A DNA stretch of 64,000 bases, taken from the NCBI GenBank assembly GCA_002742935.1, contig PDON01000061.1, positions 35,794-99,793 of the forward strand, read 5' to 3'. Below, piece by piece: positions 56,201 to 63,898 of this stretch. Below the pieces are notes generated by a model that ran no database searches, had not been told where the DNA came from, and saw only the letters and a program-made list of their open reading frames with translations. The first letter of the stretch is position 1. Every line of letters begins with the position of its first letter. The stretch comes from Candidatus Cloacimonadota bacterium (GTDB lineage Bacteria; UBA4055). The translations under genes were made by a program, and so were the position numbers.

Positions 56201-56606
56201 AAAACTCACCATTCATTGATTCAGGAGCAATCTCAAAAGGGATTGTACTAGGGTCTTGATTCCTGTAGATAGCTCCCCTTGAAGGTAGTAAAGGGTACTC
56301 AAGCTTGTACTCTTCATAATCACCACCAACAACTTTGATATCTACATCGTTATTGTTATCAAGTTTTACAGCTGCACTAACATATGGAAGTTCTGCAAAA
56401 CCTTTGTCCCCTGTAACTATTGAACCTTCAAAGTCAATAACAGAAAACATTTTACCGTCTTTCATTTCGGTATTAATCTTATGAGCACCAACCTCATAAG
56501 TCAACTTATTGTTTTTTAGTTCGACATCAAAGCCGTTACCACCAAACAATGAACTTAATCCGCACAACAAGAATGCAAAGATCAGAACCAGTGTTTTAAA
56601 TTTCAT
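53202..56606 (-). CDS. Large C25 (gingipain-type) protease with adhesin-like and type IX sorting domains
   Basis: A secreted protein of 1134 residues: signal peptide (1-22), propeptide, then a C25 catalytic domain with the histidine in YVGHGSHDTW and the cysteine in IVSVACVNGEFHVG, both intact, plus LPDMVIGRFSANSPEEV. Several Ig-like domains follow (about 565-890). Next is a jelly-roll domain of the cleaved-adhesin type (about 890-1050; ENWQGRNSNNAGGD, YWYIDDVEVFK), and the last 80 residues form the type IX sorting domain (QNYPNPFNPTTTISF ... KKMILVK). It is longer than and distinct from the C25 protein at 12587. The stop is followed by a terminator hairpin. Confidence 0.93.
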   Translation of the reverse strand: MKFKTLVLIFAFLLCGLSSLFGGNGFDVELKNNKLTYEVGAHKINTEMKDGKMFSVIDFEGSIVTGDKGFAELPYVSAAVKLDNNNDVDIKVVGGDYEEYKLEYPLLPSRGAIYRNQDPSTIPFEIAPESMNGEFFPSNLATSVDPYILRDVRGVTVFAYPFQYNASTQTLRVYKTIEVELVEKSTSTNPLNRKTSTITREMNSIYNSVFVNYDSRDLTIGNYGDIHVIYTARDEEAIQPYIEWKKQKGYNVTSEVVATGTNVKDNVQAAYDNNNNLLYVQLVGDWADIKCDLGGGAGAPMDPMLGCVVGSDMLPDMVIGRFSANSPEEVTAQVNKTIAYEQDNSTSGDWYESALLVASPDGGPNNGDDGESDIIHMDVIKNDKLTPYGYQEFTTEYGAAAAASGVTTAVNNGVSAANYVGHGSHDTWVTTGFSVANAAALTNGNMLPYIVSVACVNGEFHVGGDCFAEAWAKNPNGGSIAFAGSTINQPWAPPMRGQDYFNDIVIGGYNYDDHPGQNGINTTESRVTFGSTFFNAGVLMLTESNQGLDQETVETWTIFGDASVDIRNKVPMQVSMSQNTVLAGVPFSTSISAAGSAFEGALVSLSQGDMSYKAVTDASGNVTIEHELIPGNAKMVVTGKNLATIYQDIVVASPDQPWVVVDSYSVVDDNNNEPDYGETVKISANFKNVGSVVSENGTITLSTESEFVTITDGDADYTSIAGEETISIDEAFEVEIASNVENQTQIPFTVTITDSYGGKAEYTSNIVLTVNAPDVEIAYTQDIILPESGQTVNYVYTITNNGGADVTGAMASISSDNSSMVSFAPQSEDLGTIAAGESKDFEVAATFDTPNEDPVFFTFNIDVEADLEYEAHLQHQQVCNDPLVLSNDFSTFPGEGWSVEGGENWQGRNSNNAGGDAPEAGFGWNPQTIADQYLISPEINTSGFEVNKGLIIKYKHYISDYNGQDYTIHLATSGDGVNWVNLKTFENASIPATVDSVAVGYGVEGFGSETFRFAFRFNGNSYNINYWYIDDVEVFKSVSSSVEEGLPNTTSLHQNYPNPFNPTTTISFDLSTASNVKLAVFNAQGQMVQELINNNLSIGTHSVNFDAKSLSSGVYYYKLVANNKVMTKKMILVK

Positions 56607-56923
56607 ATTCTCTCCTTTTATTTAGAGTATTAGTTCAATTACATTTTCTTAACTCTATAATTACCATAGTAATAAAATATAGTCTTAAAAACTGTTTTTT
56701 GCAATTTTACTTTTTTTTGAAATAGCATAAATACCCTATTATAAATCGTGCCAAAATTGATAATAAAAGAAACAGCTTCCACTTTATTCTATTTTATTGA
56801 ATTTTTCACAGAAATTTTAGAAAAAATAATTATACCGAACTCAGGTTTTTATAAAAAGGTCTTGTGTTTTTCAAAATCCAAAGTACTTTAAAATATAAAG
56901 CAAAAAAATTAAAAGGAGAATTT
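56607..56923. other. Divergent gap with a solitary terminal repeat
   Basis: About 320 AT-rich bases between the C25 gene and the TPR gene. It contains one 18-bp end TTATACCGAACTCAGGTT at 56830-56847 and an AAGGAG ribosome site at 56913-56918. No matching opposite end was found nearby. Confidence 0.45.
56830..56847. repeat. Solitary 18-bp terminal repeat
   Basis: TTATACCGAACTCAGGTT is the exact reverse complement of the left end of the element at 60509-60526 (AACCTGAGTTCGGTATAA). It lies 77 bases upstream of the TPR gene start. Confidence 0.7.
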
Positions 56924-57589
56924 ATGAGATTTTTGTTAACTGTTATGACTTTAATGGGTATTTCAATTTTGTTTGGAAGTTTTGATGAGACAGTACTTAA
57001 AATTGAGAATGGTTTAAAAGAGAAGAAAACTCTTTCAATACAGAAAAATGAGATAGCTCTACTGGAAAAGGAAGCAAAGACAGATTTAGAAAAATCTATT
57101 GTTAAAATGTACCAAGGTAGAATCTTTTTTGAAAAGAAAGATTATGACGAGGCCATTGATCTTTTTAATGATGGTATTGATCTGTATGAGAACTATGTTG
57201 AAAACCATTTTTGGAGAGGAAAAGCATATCTTGAATTGCTAAAAGATGCTTCATTTATGAGTAAAGGGTATTACGGATCAAAAACATTTGATTCGTTTGA
57301 GAAAGCTGTTGAAATAGATCCAAATCACATTGATGCAAGGTTAAACTTAGCCACTTGTTACAAAAAAGCTCCTGCCATTGGTGGTGGAAGCATACCCAAA
57401 GCAAAAAAGCACTATTTAGCTGCAATAAAAATTAATGATAAAATTGCTTTTGCCCACTTTATGCTTGGAGAGATCTATGAAAAAGAGGATGAAAACTATA
57501 AACTTGCAAAGGAAAGCTACGAAAAGGCTCTAAAGCTAGAACCTGAAAATATAAAGTTTAAAGAAGCTGTTGCTAGAGTTTCAAAATAG
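56924..57589 (+). CDS. Secreted TPR protein
   Basis: A 221-residue protein with a signal peptide (MRFLLTVMTLMGISILFGS) and at least three TPR units: YQGRIFFEKKDYDEAIDLFN, AVEIDPNHIDARLNLATCY and HFMLGEIYEKEDENYKLAKE. It is probably a periplasmic binding scaffold; no partner is evident. The start is set at 56924, which has AAGGAG six bases before it; an in-frame ATG 60 bases upstream lacks a ribosome site. A hairpin follows directly after the stop. Confidence 0.75.
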   Translation: MRFLLTVMTLMGISILFGSFDETVLKIENGLKEKKTLSIQKNEIALLEKEAKTDLEKSIVKMYQGRIFFEKKDYDEAIDLFNDGIDLYENYVENHFWRGKAYLELLKDASFMSKGYYGSKTFDSFEKAVEIDPNHIDARLNLATCYKKAPAIGGGSIPKAKKHYLAAIKINDKIAFAHFMLGEIYEKEDENYKLAKESYEKALKLEPENIKFKEAVARVSK

Positions 57590-57592
57590 GGT

Positions 57593-57619
57593 CTTCCATC
57601 CCTACCCCAAAGATGGAAG
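57593..57619 (+). terminator. Hairpin directly after the TPR gene
   Basis: An 8-bp stem CTTCCATC / GATGGAAG with an 11-base loop, 3 bases after the stop. It is followed by GGGGG and then TTTGAT rather than a clean T-run, so terminator function is uncertain. Confidence 0.4.
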
Positions 57620-57641
57620 GGGGAGTTTGATCTTCTTATTA

Positions 57642-57920
57642 TTTTGCTTCTTTTTCAGATTAAAAAGAAGAAACCGAGATATTTGAAATAACTATATTGG
57701 TTAACTATATCGGAACTGTTAAACTTGGAATATTCTAATAGATGGATGTAAAGCAAACCTCCATTACCGATGGAGCTTTTTTTAGGAAATTATGAAATAG
57801 TTTCCTAAAAATGGTGGAATCGGCAGCCCGTAAAGGGCTGTGTTACCATCATCGATAATGGTAAGCAACATGGCTTTGCCCTAATTTTGCTTTTGCTTCT
57901 TTTTCAGATTAAAAAGAAGA
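57642..57920. repeat. 30-base direct repeat bracketing a run of hairpins
   Basis: Bases 57642-57671 and 57891-57920 are identical over 30 bases (TTTTGCTTCTTTTTCAGATT, then AAAAAGAAGA), each itself an inverted repeat (CTTCTTTTT/AAAAAGAAG). Between them lie four hairpins: CTCCAT/ATGGAG (57759-57775), TTTTTAGGAAA/TTTCCTAAAAA (57779-57811), CAGCCC/GGGCTG (57824-57840) and TTACCAT/ATGGTAA (57843-57864). No gene lies inside. Confidence 0.65.
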
Positions 57921-57962
57921 GCTTTTCTTTCTTTTGGCTACAAAAGAAGTGCCCAAAAAAGT

Positions 57963-58085
57963 CAGACTTTCGAGAAGCGAGTAGTACAAGGAATCCAATT
58001 TTTATGTGATTTGAGCCTAGGAATACTAGGTGATTTGAACATAAAAATTTGATGACGCAGTAATGAGAAGCTTATCGGGGGTCTG
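57963..58085 (+). repeat. Intergenic core repeat, copy 5
   Basis: 123 bases from CAGACT to GGTCTG (closing with a G-T pair). The inner hairpin is CCTAG-GAATA-CTAGG and the outer stem AATTTTTATGT / ACATAAAAATT is perfect. Its left neighbourhood (GGCTACAAAAGAAGTGCC) is shared with copy 6. Confidence 0.8.
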
Positions 58086-58231
58086 TAGATTTTGATAAAA
58101 ATCTTAAAACTCTTAAAACTCTTCCCAGACTGATCGATAAAAGTATAGCTTCCGAAAGAACTCTTTTTTCTTAATTCAACAGCATTGACGGAAGGGGTAT
58201 GGATAATATTAAAAAAGAGATAGGAGTAATT

Positions 58232-58858
58232 ATGAATAATGTAGAACAAGCCCAAAAAGAGCTTTCTTTCATAAAAGAGATCATAGAGAATAGTAGAGAG
58301 AAATTATATGATAGCGGGGTACATTTGGTTCTCTGGGGAGTTTTGGTATCAATTGGCCAATTCTCAAACTATGTTACAATATCAATGAGAAAAACAGAGT
58401 ATTTAGGATATATATGGTTAGTGATCGTTCTACTCGGATGGGGTGGTGGATTCATTATAGATAAGAGGGAAAAACTAGTTCTAAATCCTAATAATTTTGC
58501 CAATAAGATAAGCTCAACTCTTTGGATTGGTGGAGGTGTCTCTATGACAATAATTGGATTTAGCAGATTAATTAGTTTTGGAGAGTTTTATGTTATAACT
58601 CCAATGGCAATCAATCCAATAATATCTATAATTTTAGGATCCTTATACTTTGCAACAGGAGCTATCTATGATATAAAGTGGTTTTCAAGATTAGCCTATG
58701 GTTGGTGGGGGATAGCTATCGTACTATTCTCTTGGGTAAGCTATATGAGTTTTCTAGTCTATGGATTTGTCCTCATTGGTTTAATGGTAGTGCCGGGCAT
58801 AATCTTGAATAGAAACTACAAAAGGATATTAAAAGAAAGAGCCTTGGAAGAGGAGTAA
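58232..58858 (+). CDS. Multi-pass membrane protein paired with a winged-helix regulator
   Basis: A 208-residue protein with a short charged N-terminal coiled segment (NNVEQAQKELSFIKEIIENS) and about five or six membrane helices (from residue 32 on, for example VHLVLWGVLVSIG, WLVIVLLGWGGGFII, WWGIAIVLFSWVSYM). It ends in a charged tail. No family with known function is recognised. The start is set at 58232 with AGGAG upstream; a longer frame from 58199 is possible. It is two bases from the next gene, a HTH regulator, so the two act together, probably as a membrane protein with its repressor. Confidence 0.75.
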   Translation: MNNVEQAQKELSFIKEIIENSREKLYDSGVHLVLWGVLVSIGQFSNYVTISMRKTEYLGYIWLVIVLLGWGGGFIIDKREKLVLNPNNFANKISSTLWIGGGVSMTIIGFSRLISFGEFYVITPMAINPIISIILGSLYFATGAIYDIKWFSRLAYGWWGIAIVLFSWVSYMSFLVYGFVLIGLMVVPGIILNRNYKRILKERALEEE

Positions 58859-58860
58859 TC

Positions 58861-59154
58861 ATGAGTGAATTTGATTACAAACAACTGGATGATCTCCTCT
58901 GTTCCAGAATAAGATTGGCTATTATTTCGGTTTTAGTAAGTGTAGAAAAGGTTGACTTTAAACAGTTAAAGATCCAAACCAAAGCCACTGATGGAAATTT
59001 AAGTGCTAATCTTAAAAAGTTGGAAGAGGCAGGCTACATTACTATTAAGAAAAGTTTTGTGGGTAGAAAACCCCATACCACATATTTTATAAGCAATAGA
59101 GGAAAAGAAGCTTTTAAGCTCTATGTTAAGAAGCTTGAATCCATGCTAAAATAA
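58861..59154 (+). CDS. Winged-helix transcriptional regulator
   Basis: A 97-residue DNA-binding protein of the MarR/ArsR-like HTH_34 type. RIRLAIISVLVSVEKVDFKQ is the first helix pair, TKATDGNLSANLKKLEEAGY the recognition helix region, and KSFVGRKPHTTYFISNRG the wing. It probably dimerises through its C-terminal helix. Genes of this type often lie next to a membrane protein of unknown function, as here with a 2-base gap. No effector-binding residues are apparent. It probably controls its own unit. Confidence 0.88.
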   Translation: MSEFDYKQLDDLLCSRIRLAIISVLVSVEKVDFKQLKIQTKATDGNLSANLKKLEEAGYITIKKSFVGRKPHTTYFISNRGKEAFKLYVKKLESMLK

Positions 59155-59289
59155 TCTTTTTTTCATTGGTTAGAGGTAAGTGGTTTGTGTACTGCTACTA
59201 TTTTGCACTGTCTGAGAGAATTATAAAGATTCCTCATGATTGCAGGTTAACTATTATAAAAAATTACTAATTATTTAAAAGGATATATT

Positions 59290-60489
59290 ATGAAATACCT
59301 ACTAATTACCTTTACAATTCTACTTCTCATTGGTTGTAACTCCAAAGAAACATATGTTATTGAAAAAAAGGATGGTTTAGAGATTGTTAAAAACATTAAA
59401 AGGAAAATGGACAACTCAAAAATTTCCTATAAATTTGAAACTATTTCTACTCTTGAAAATAGAGAGGATAGTGAGTATTCTATAAATTTCCCTACATACA
59501 AAATGGGTAGAAACTTTGATTTAGGAGTAGATATTGATGAAGATCTAAATTTCTACTTATTAGATTTCAAAAACTATAAAGTTGTAAAGATAGATAAAGA
59601 GGGCAAGCTCATAAAAAGTTTTGGAAGAGAAGGAAGAGGTCCCGGAGAGTTCCCTTTTAACCCTGTAGTTATTGATTACAGAGATAAAAAAGTGTATGTA
59701 TTGGATCTTTCCGGAAGGTTAACTATTTTTGATAAAGATGGTAAATTTATAAATTTCAAACCATTGGAGGTAAAAAATACAAGAGCATTTTACAATTTTT
59801 TCAAACTGAAGAGTGGAGGAGTATCAGTAAATGAGATGTATGATGGCAAGTTTGGTTCTAAAGACTTCAAATTAGGATACGGGGTTGTAAGGCTAGATGA
59901 AGATCTAAACGGAAAAAATTCTGAGATTCTTTACTTAAAAAACCACAAGTTTGATATGAAAAATATTGATCCTGAAAATTTTATTGCAGGGATATCTGTT
60001 TTTGATAATAATATAGCTGTAGCAGAGCTATCAAGAAACAGTTTTGAGATAAATATTGATAACTTGGAAAACGGTAAAAAAATTAAAGTAATTAAACCAT
60101 ATTCGGGTATTGCAAGAGATAAAGAGATGCTTCAAAAATATGAAGAAGCTCTTGTTAAAGTTGAAAAGGAGTCAAATTCATTATTTAAATTTAAAAAGCC
60201 TGATAAGTTAAAAAAATCTATCTCTTTTATCTTTCATGATGAAAAAGGAAACCTTCTTGCATCAACAGATGAATCTATTTTTGACTTAGAAGGGCATAAG
60301 TTTTCTGTTTTTGATAAAAGAGGTGTCTATAGAGGAGATATAAGAGTTAAAGAGCTTAATGGAATGAATATTATAAGTTGTGGAGATTATTGCATAGCTA
60401 CAACTTCCCTCGCAGCAAACTACTCAGAAGGTGGATTTGCAGAGCCTAAAGTTATACTGTTTAAACTCAATTTAGAATTTAAGGAGTAG
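59290..60489 (+). CDS. Six-bladed beta-propeller lipoprotein
   Basis: A 399-residue lipoprotein (lipobox LLIGC, Cys16). The mature part is a beta-propeller with NHL-like strands: FDLGVDIDEDLNFYLLDFKN, VVKIDKEGKLIKSFGREGRG followed by PGEFPFNP, then VYVLDLSGRLTIFDKDGKFI. The GRxGxGPGEF motif is typical of the 6-bladed-propeller lipoproteins that are abundant in FCB bacteria. They are thought to bind ligands at the cell surface; the ligand is unknown. It has its own AAAAGG ribosome site and is followed by core repeat copy 6. Confidence 0.82.
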   Translation: MKYLLITFTILLLIGCNSKETYVIEKKDGLEIVKNIKRKMDNSKISYKFETISTLENREDSEYSINFPTYKMGRNFDLGVDIDEDLNFYLLDFKNYKVVKIDKEGKLIKSFGREGRGPGEFPFNPVVIDYRDKKVYVLDLSGRLTIFDKDGKFINFKPLEVKNTRAFYNFFKLKSGGVSVNEMYDGKFGSKDFKLGYGVVRLDEDLNGKNSEILYLKNHKFDMKNIDPENFIAGISVFDNNIAVAELSRNSFEINIDNLENGKKIKVIKPYSGIARDKEMLQKYEEALVKVEKESNSLFKFKKPDKLKKSISFIFHDEKGNLLASTDESIFDLEGHKFSVFDKRGVYRGDIRVKELNGMNIISCGDYCIATTSLAANYSEGGFAEPKVILFKLNLEFKE

Positions 60490-60508
60490 TTTGATCTTTT
60501 CAGTAAAT

Positions 60509-60802
60509 AACCTGAGTTCGGTATAAAAAGAAGAGATTTTGGCTACAAAAGAAGTGCCATAAAAAGTCAGACTTTCGAGAAACGAGTAGCACAAGGAATC
60601 AAATTTTTATGTGATCTGAGCCTGGAAACAGTAGGTGATTTGAACATAAAAATTTGATGACGCAGTAATACGAAGCTTATCGGCACTCTGTAGATTTTAA
60701 AAAAATCTTAAAACTTATCCCAGACTGATCGATAAAGTTGTATGTAGTATTATATTTATTATGCTCTAAATACTAGATAAATAGTTATGTCAAACTCAGG
60801 TT
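60509..60802 (+). repeat. Best-preserved inverted-terminal-repeat element, with core repeat copy 6
   Basis: 294 bases with left end AACCTGAGTTCGGTATAA (60509-60526) and right end TTATGTCAAACTCAGGTT (60785-60802), inverted repeats with three transitions. The core is at 60568-60690, and the tail resembles that at 22352-22440. It fills the gap between the convergent propeller and nitroreductase genes. No coding sequence lies inside. Confidence 0.75.
60568..60690 (+). repeat. Intergenic core repeat, copy 6
   Basis: 123 bases from CAGACT to ACTCTG. It has a perfect 12-bp inverted repeat AAATTTTTATGT (60601-60612) / ACATAAAAATTT (60644-60655) enclosing CCTGG-AAACA-GTAGG, then GATGACGCAGTAATACGAAG. 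Confidence 0.8.
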
Positions 60803-60814
60803 AGATACTAAACA

Positions 60815-61561
60815 CTACAACTTGTATCCATTTTTCTTGGCTACTTCGATTAAAGCATTCCTCTTAGGATTGCTCTTGCTGTACTTATGTATAGTCTGTT
60901 TAAAATAATCATTTAAAGTTTCATCAATATTTCTACCCTTGTAATACTCATAAACCTCATTGTTATACTCTTTAAGTGCTTCTTTATAACTCTCCTTAAC
61001 ATTGTATCTGTTTTCGAATACTCGGATATCTTTACCAATTTTAGGCTTTACTCTAGGATCTTGATCAGGGTATCCAAATGCCATACCCACAACAGGAAAA
61101 GTTAGCTCCGGCAATTTAAGTAGCTCAATTATTTTTTCAGTATCATTTAATATACTTCCTAGAAAAACAGCCCCCATACCCAGAGAGATTATTATATGTT
61201 CAGCATTTTGTGCCATTAAAGCTGCATTTGTTACTCCCTGAAAGAATATATCTACATCAGATTCTCTTTTTTCCATATCCACACCATGCTCTTTGACAAG
61301 AGAGATATTTCTGTGGTTATCTGCAACAAATATTAACAGTTCAGGTGCATCTTTTATAAAATCTTGACCACTAATATTGGAGATCTTTTCCTTTAGCTCT
61401 TTTGAAGTTATCCTAATTACACTTACCTGCTGCTTGTAGCTACTGGCTGCAGTACATAACATTGTATCAAATAGAGTATCTAATATCTCTTTTTCTACAG
61501 GTTTATCTTTAAATTTTCTAATACTTTTTCTATTTTTGGCTCTCTCTATAAACTCATTCAT
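60815..61561 (-). CDS. Nitroreductase-family flavoprotein
   Basis: A 248-residue FMN-dependent oxidoreductase. The N-terminal RAKNRKSIRKFKDKPVEKEI is the FMN-phosphate-binding start; CTAASSYKQQVSVI, NAALMAQNAEHIIISLGMGA and FPVVGMAFGYPDQDPRVKPK continue the fold. The C-terminal 60 residues extend beyond small nitroreductases, and the layout is close to NfsA. Such enzymes reduce nitro compounds or quinones with NAD(P)H; the physiological substrate is unknown. It has a GGAG ribosome site and diverges from the flavoprotein gene at 61794. Confidence 0.9.
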   Translation of the reverse strand: MNEFIERAKNRKSIRKFKDKPVEKEILDTLFDTMLCTAASSYKQQVSVIRITSKELKEKISNISGQDFIKDAPELLIFVADNHRNISLVKEHGVDMEKRESDVDIFFQGVTNAALMAQNAEHIIISLGMGAVFLGSILNDTEKIIELLKLPELTFPVVGMAFGYPDQDPRVKPKIGKDIRVFENRYNVKESYKEALKEYNNEVYEYYKGRNIDETLNDYFKQTIHKYSKSNPKRNALIEVAKKNGYKL

Positions 61562-61793
61562 ATTTTCTCCTTTTAACTATTTCTTATTTTTAATTATAGT
61601 ATATGAATATCTTATTATACCACTAAAGCATAATATATTATATGATCTAGTTGGGGTATACTTTAAAAACAGTATAGTTTTAAAGTATAAAGTAAATTTT
61701 ATTTAGCTAATTTGAGGTTTCTCTTTTATATTTAATTTAATGGTGTTGTGGGTTGAGAGTATCATTTTATAGTTACGAAGTTAGGATTATTTT

Positions 61794-62711
61794 GTGGAAA
61801 AAGATTATAGTGTAATAGTTGCCGGTGGTGGAATAGCCGGTATTTCAGCAGCAATTCAACTAAAAAAAATAGGTATTGATTTCCTTCTTATAGAAAGAAA
61901 CAAATTGGGAGGAATCATTAACGATATTTACTCAATAGAAAACTACCCCGGATATTTTGATCCTATTACAGGTAAAAACTTTACAAAAAATTTAGAAAAA
62001 CAGATTGAGACTCTAAAGATTAAACCTCTTTTTAACAGTATAGAGGAAATTGATTACGATGATAACAAGTTTATAGTAAAACTGGATGATATGGAGTTAA
62101 GATCGAACTATCTGGTTCTTGCCACAGGATCAAAACCTATTCTTCCTATTAACTATGATAATTACTCAACAGATCTTAAAAAAAATACCCATTTTGAGTT
62201 GGATAGTTTAAAAAGAGATAAAACAACAATCTTAATAGGAGGCGGTCCAAAATCTTACGATTATGCCTTATCCATATCCGAATATGGAGAGGTTATATTC
62301 TTAGAGGTAAATAGTCACGAACTACCATACTATTATCAGCTAAAAAGGTTGTCAAAAAAGGATGAAATTAAACTAATAACAGGAACTCAAATAAAAGATA
62401 TAAGCTATAAAGATGGTAAAATAGAGGTTTCTGCTTTTTATGAAGGCAGACAGGGAGTTGTTAAAGGTGATCAGCTTTTTGTATCAAAGGGAAGAGAACC
62501 TGATACATCCACTTTAAGTGATAGAGTTTTTAAAAAAGAATCAAGACTGGTTAGGGATAAAAAATTATACTATGCAGGGGATTGTTACTACGGTAAATTT
62601 AGATTTTTAACAACATCTGCAGGTGATGGTATTACTGCGGCAAAACAGATATATCAAGATGTAATATTTAATAGAATTATTAATACTGAAAGTATTGACA
62701 AAGAGTTTTAG
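61794..62711 (+). CDS. Thioredoxin-reductase-like flavoprotein without redox cysteines
   Basis: A 305-residue FAD/NAD(P)H oxidoreductase. The FAD-binding loop is VIVAGGGIAGISAA, the first-domain end LVLATGSKPILP, the NAD(P)H loop TILIGGGPKSYDYALS and the C-terminal FAD contact YYAGDCYYGKFRFLTTSAGDG. Thioredoxin reductase has a CxxC near residue 135; here that stretch is KKNTHFELDSLKRD with no cysteine, so it probably does not reduce thioredoxin. It resembles ferredoxin/flavodoxin-type or orphan TrxR-like proteins. The start is a GTG. A putative arsenite-type transporter gene follows 209 bases downstream. Confidence 0.85.
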   Translation: MEKDYSVIVAGGGIAGISAAIQLKKIGIDFLLIERNKLGGIINDIYSIENYPGYFDPITGKNFTKNLEKQIETLKIKPLFNSIEEIDYDDNKFIVKLDDMELRSNYLVLATGSKPILPINYDNYSTDLKKNTHFELDSLKRDKTTILIGGGPKSYDYALSISEYGEVIFLEVNSHELPYYYQLKRLSKKDEIKLITGTQIKDISYKDGKIEVSAFYEGRQGVVKGDQLFVSKGREPDTSTLSDRVFKKESRLVRDKKLYYAGDCYYGKFRFLTTSAGDGITAAKQIYQDVIFNRIINTESIDKEF

Positions 62712-62920
62712 TATTAATGCTCTATATTCCATTTAGAGAGAAACCTGTTTTAGGGTTAATTTAATCATATTATTAAAAATACAATCACACTATGTTTGGT
62801 AAAAGTTGATGTGATTTAGAGTTTTCTAAACTGCTTAGACCTAATGTAAAAGATAAATCTTATAAACTTTATCTTAATCTAAGAGCTTAAACAATTAAGG
62901 TTTAAAGTTAAGGAAAAATT

Positions 62921-63886
62921 ATGTGGAAACTGCTTGCTATAGTGCAAAAAAACCTAATATGGGCAATACCTGCAATGATGATCTCAGGAATCATCACAGG
63001 TTACTTTTTTGATGTATCCGTACTAAAAGCTACTGTAATACCTTTGACCTTTCTCATGGTTTATCCAATGATGGTTAATCTTCAGCTTGAAAAGGTTATT
63101 TCTCTAAGTAGTTTAAAAGCTCAAATTGCGACACAGATAATAAACTTTGGCATTATACCTTTTATTGCTTTTGGTTTAGGAAACCTATTTTTTCCTGAAT
63201 CACCTATGATAGTTTTGGGACTTCTATTTGCATCTCTGCTTCCTACAAGTGGAATGACTATTTCATGGACCGGTTTTGCAAAGGGTAATATGAATGCTGC
63301 TATACAAATGACTGTGATAGGTCTTATTTTAGGTTCAATAGCTACCCCTTTCTATGCAAAGTTTATGATGGGAGAAGTTATAGAGATACCAATGAGCAGA
63401 ATCTTTAACTCAATAATGGTTGTAGTTTTTTTACCAATAGTTTTTGGACAGATTACCAAGCGTATAATAGTTAAAAAATATGGTAAAGAGAGGTATCAAA
63501 AAGATATAAAGAAAAAGTTTCCAATGATCTCTACAATTGGAGTACTGGGCATTGTTTTTGTTGCAATGGGATTAAAAGCTAAAACCATTACATCAAATCC
63601 TGCTCTTCTTCTAAATTATTTAATACCTCTACTTGTTTTATATGCTATAAATTTTATTATTAGTACTCTTATAGGGAAGATATTTTTTTCAAGAGGAGAT
63701 GCTATTGCAATAGTTTATGGAACTGTAATGAGAAATCTATCTATAGCCCTGGCTATAGCTATGACAGTATTTGTTGAAAGAGGTTCTGAAATAGCAATTA
63801 TTATAGCAATGGCATATATAGTTCAAGTTCAATCAGCAGCTTGGTATGTAAAATTTACGGATAAAATCTTTGGCAAAGAGGGTTAG
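62921..63886 (+). CDS. ACR3/SBF-type membrane transporter
   Basis: A 321-residue protein with ten membrane helices. LTFLMVYPMMVNLQLEKV, SLLPTSGMTISWTGFAKGNM and TVMRNLSIALAIAMTV match the bile-acid:sodium-symporter superfamily, and the MVYPMM and TSGMTISWT motifs are closest to the ACR3 arsenite-efflux branch. The conserved ACR3 cysteine of the fourth helix is not evident in the TSGMT segment, so arsenite transport is not certain. No arsR or arsC gene is adjacent. The start follows an AAGGA site. Confidence 0.8.
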   Translation: MWKLLAIVQKNLIWAIPAMMISGIITGYFFDVSVLKATVIPLTFLMVYPMMVNLQLEKVISLSSLKAQIATQIINFGIIPFIAFGLGNLFFPESPMIVLGLLFASLLPTSGMTISWTGFAKGNMNAAIQMTVIGLILGSIATPFYAKFMMGEVIEIPMSRIFNSIMVVVFLPIVFGQITKRIIVKKYGKERYQKDIKKKFPMISTIGVLGIVFVAMGLKAKTITSNPALLLNYLIPLLVLYAINFIISTLIGKIFFSRGDAIAIVYGTVMRNLSIALAIAMTVFVERGSEIAIIIAMAYIVQVQSAAWYVKFTDKIFGKEG

Positions 63887-63898
63887 AAATAAATTTAT

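Noticed and set aside
57740..57870. Possible tRNA or riboswitch in the hairpin-rich gap
   Set aside because: The hairpins do not form a cloverleaf, there is no CCA-type acceptor or T-loop motif, and no known riboswitch signature was recognised.
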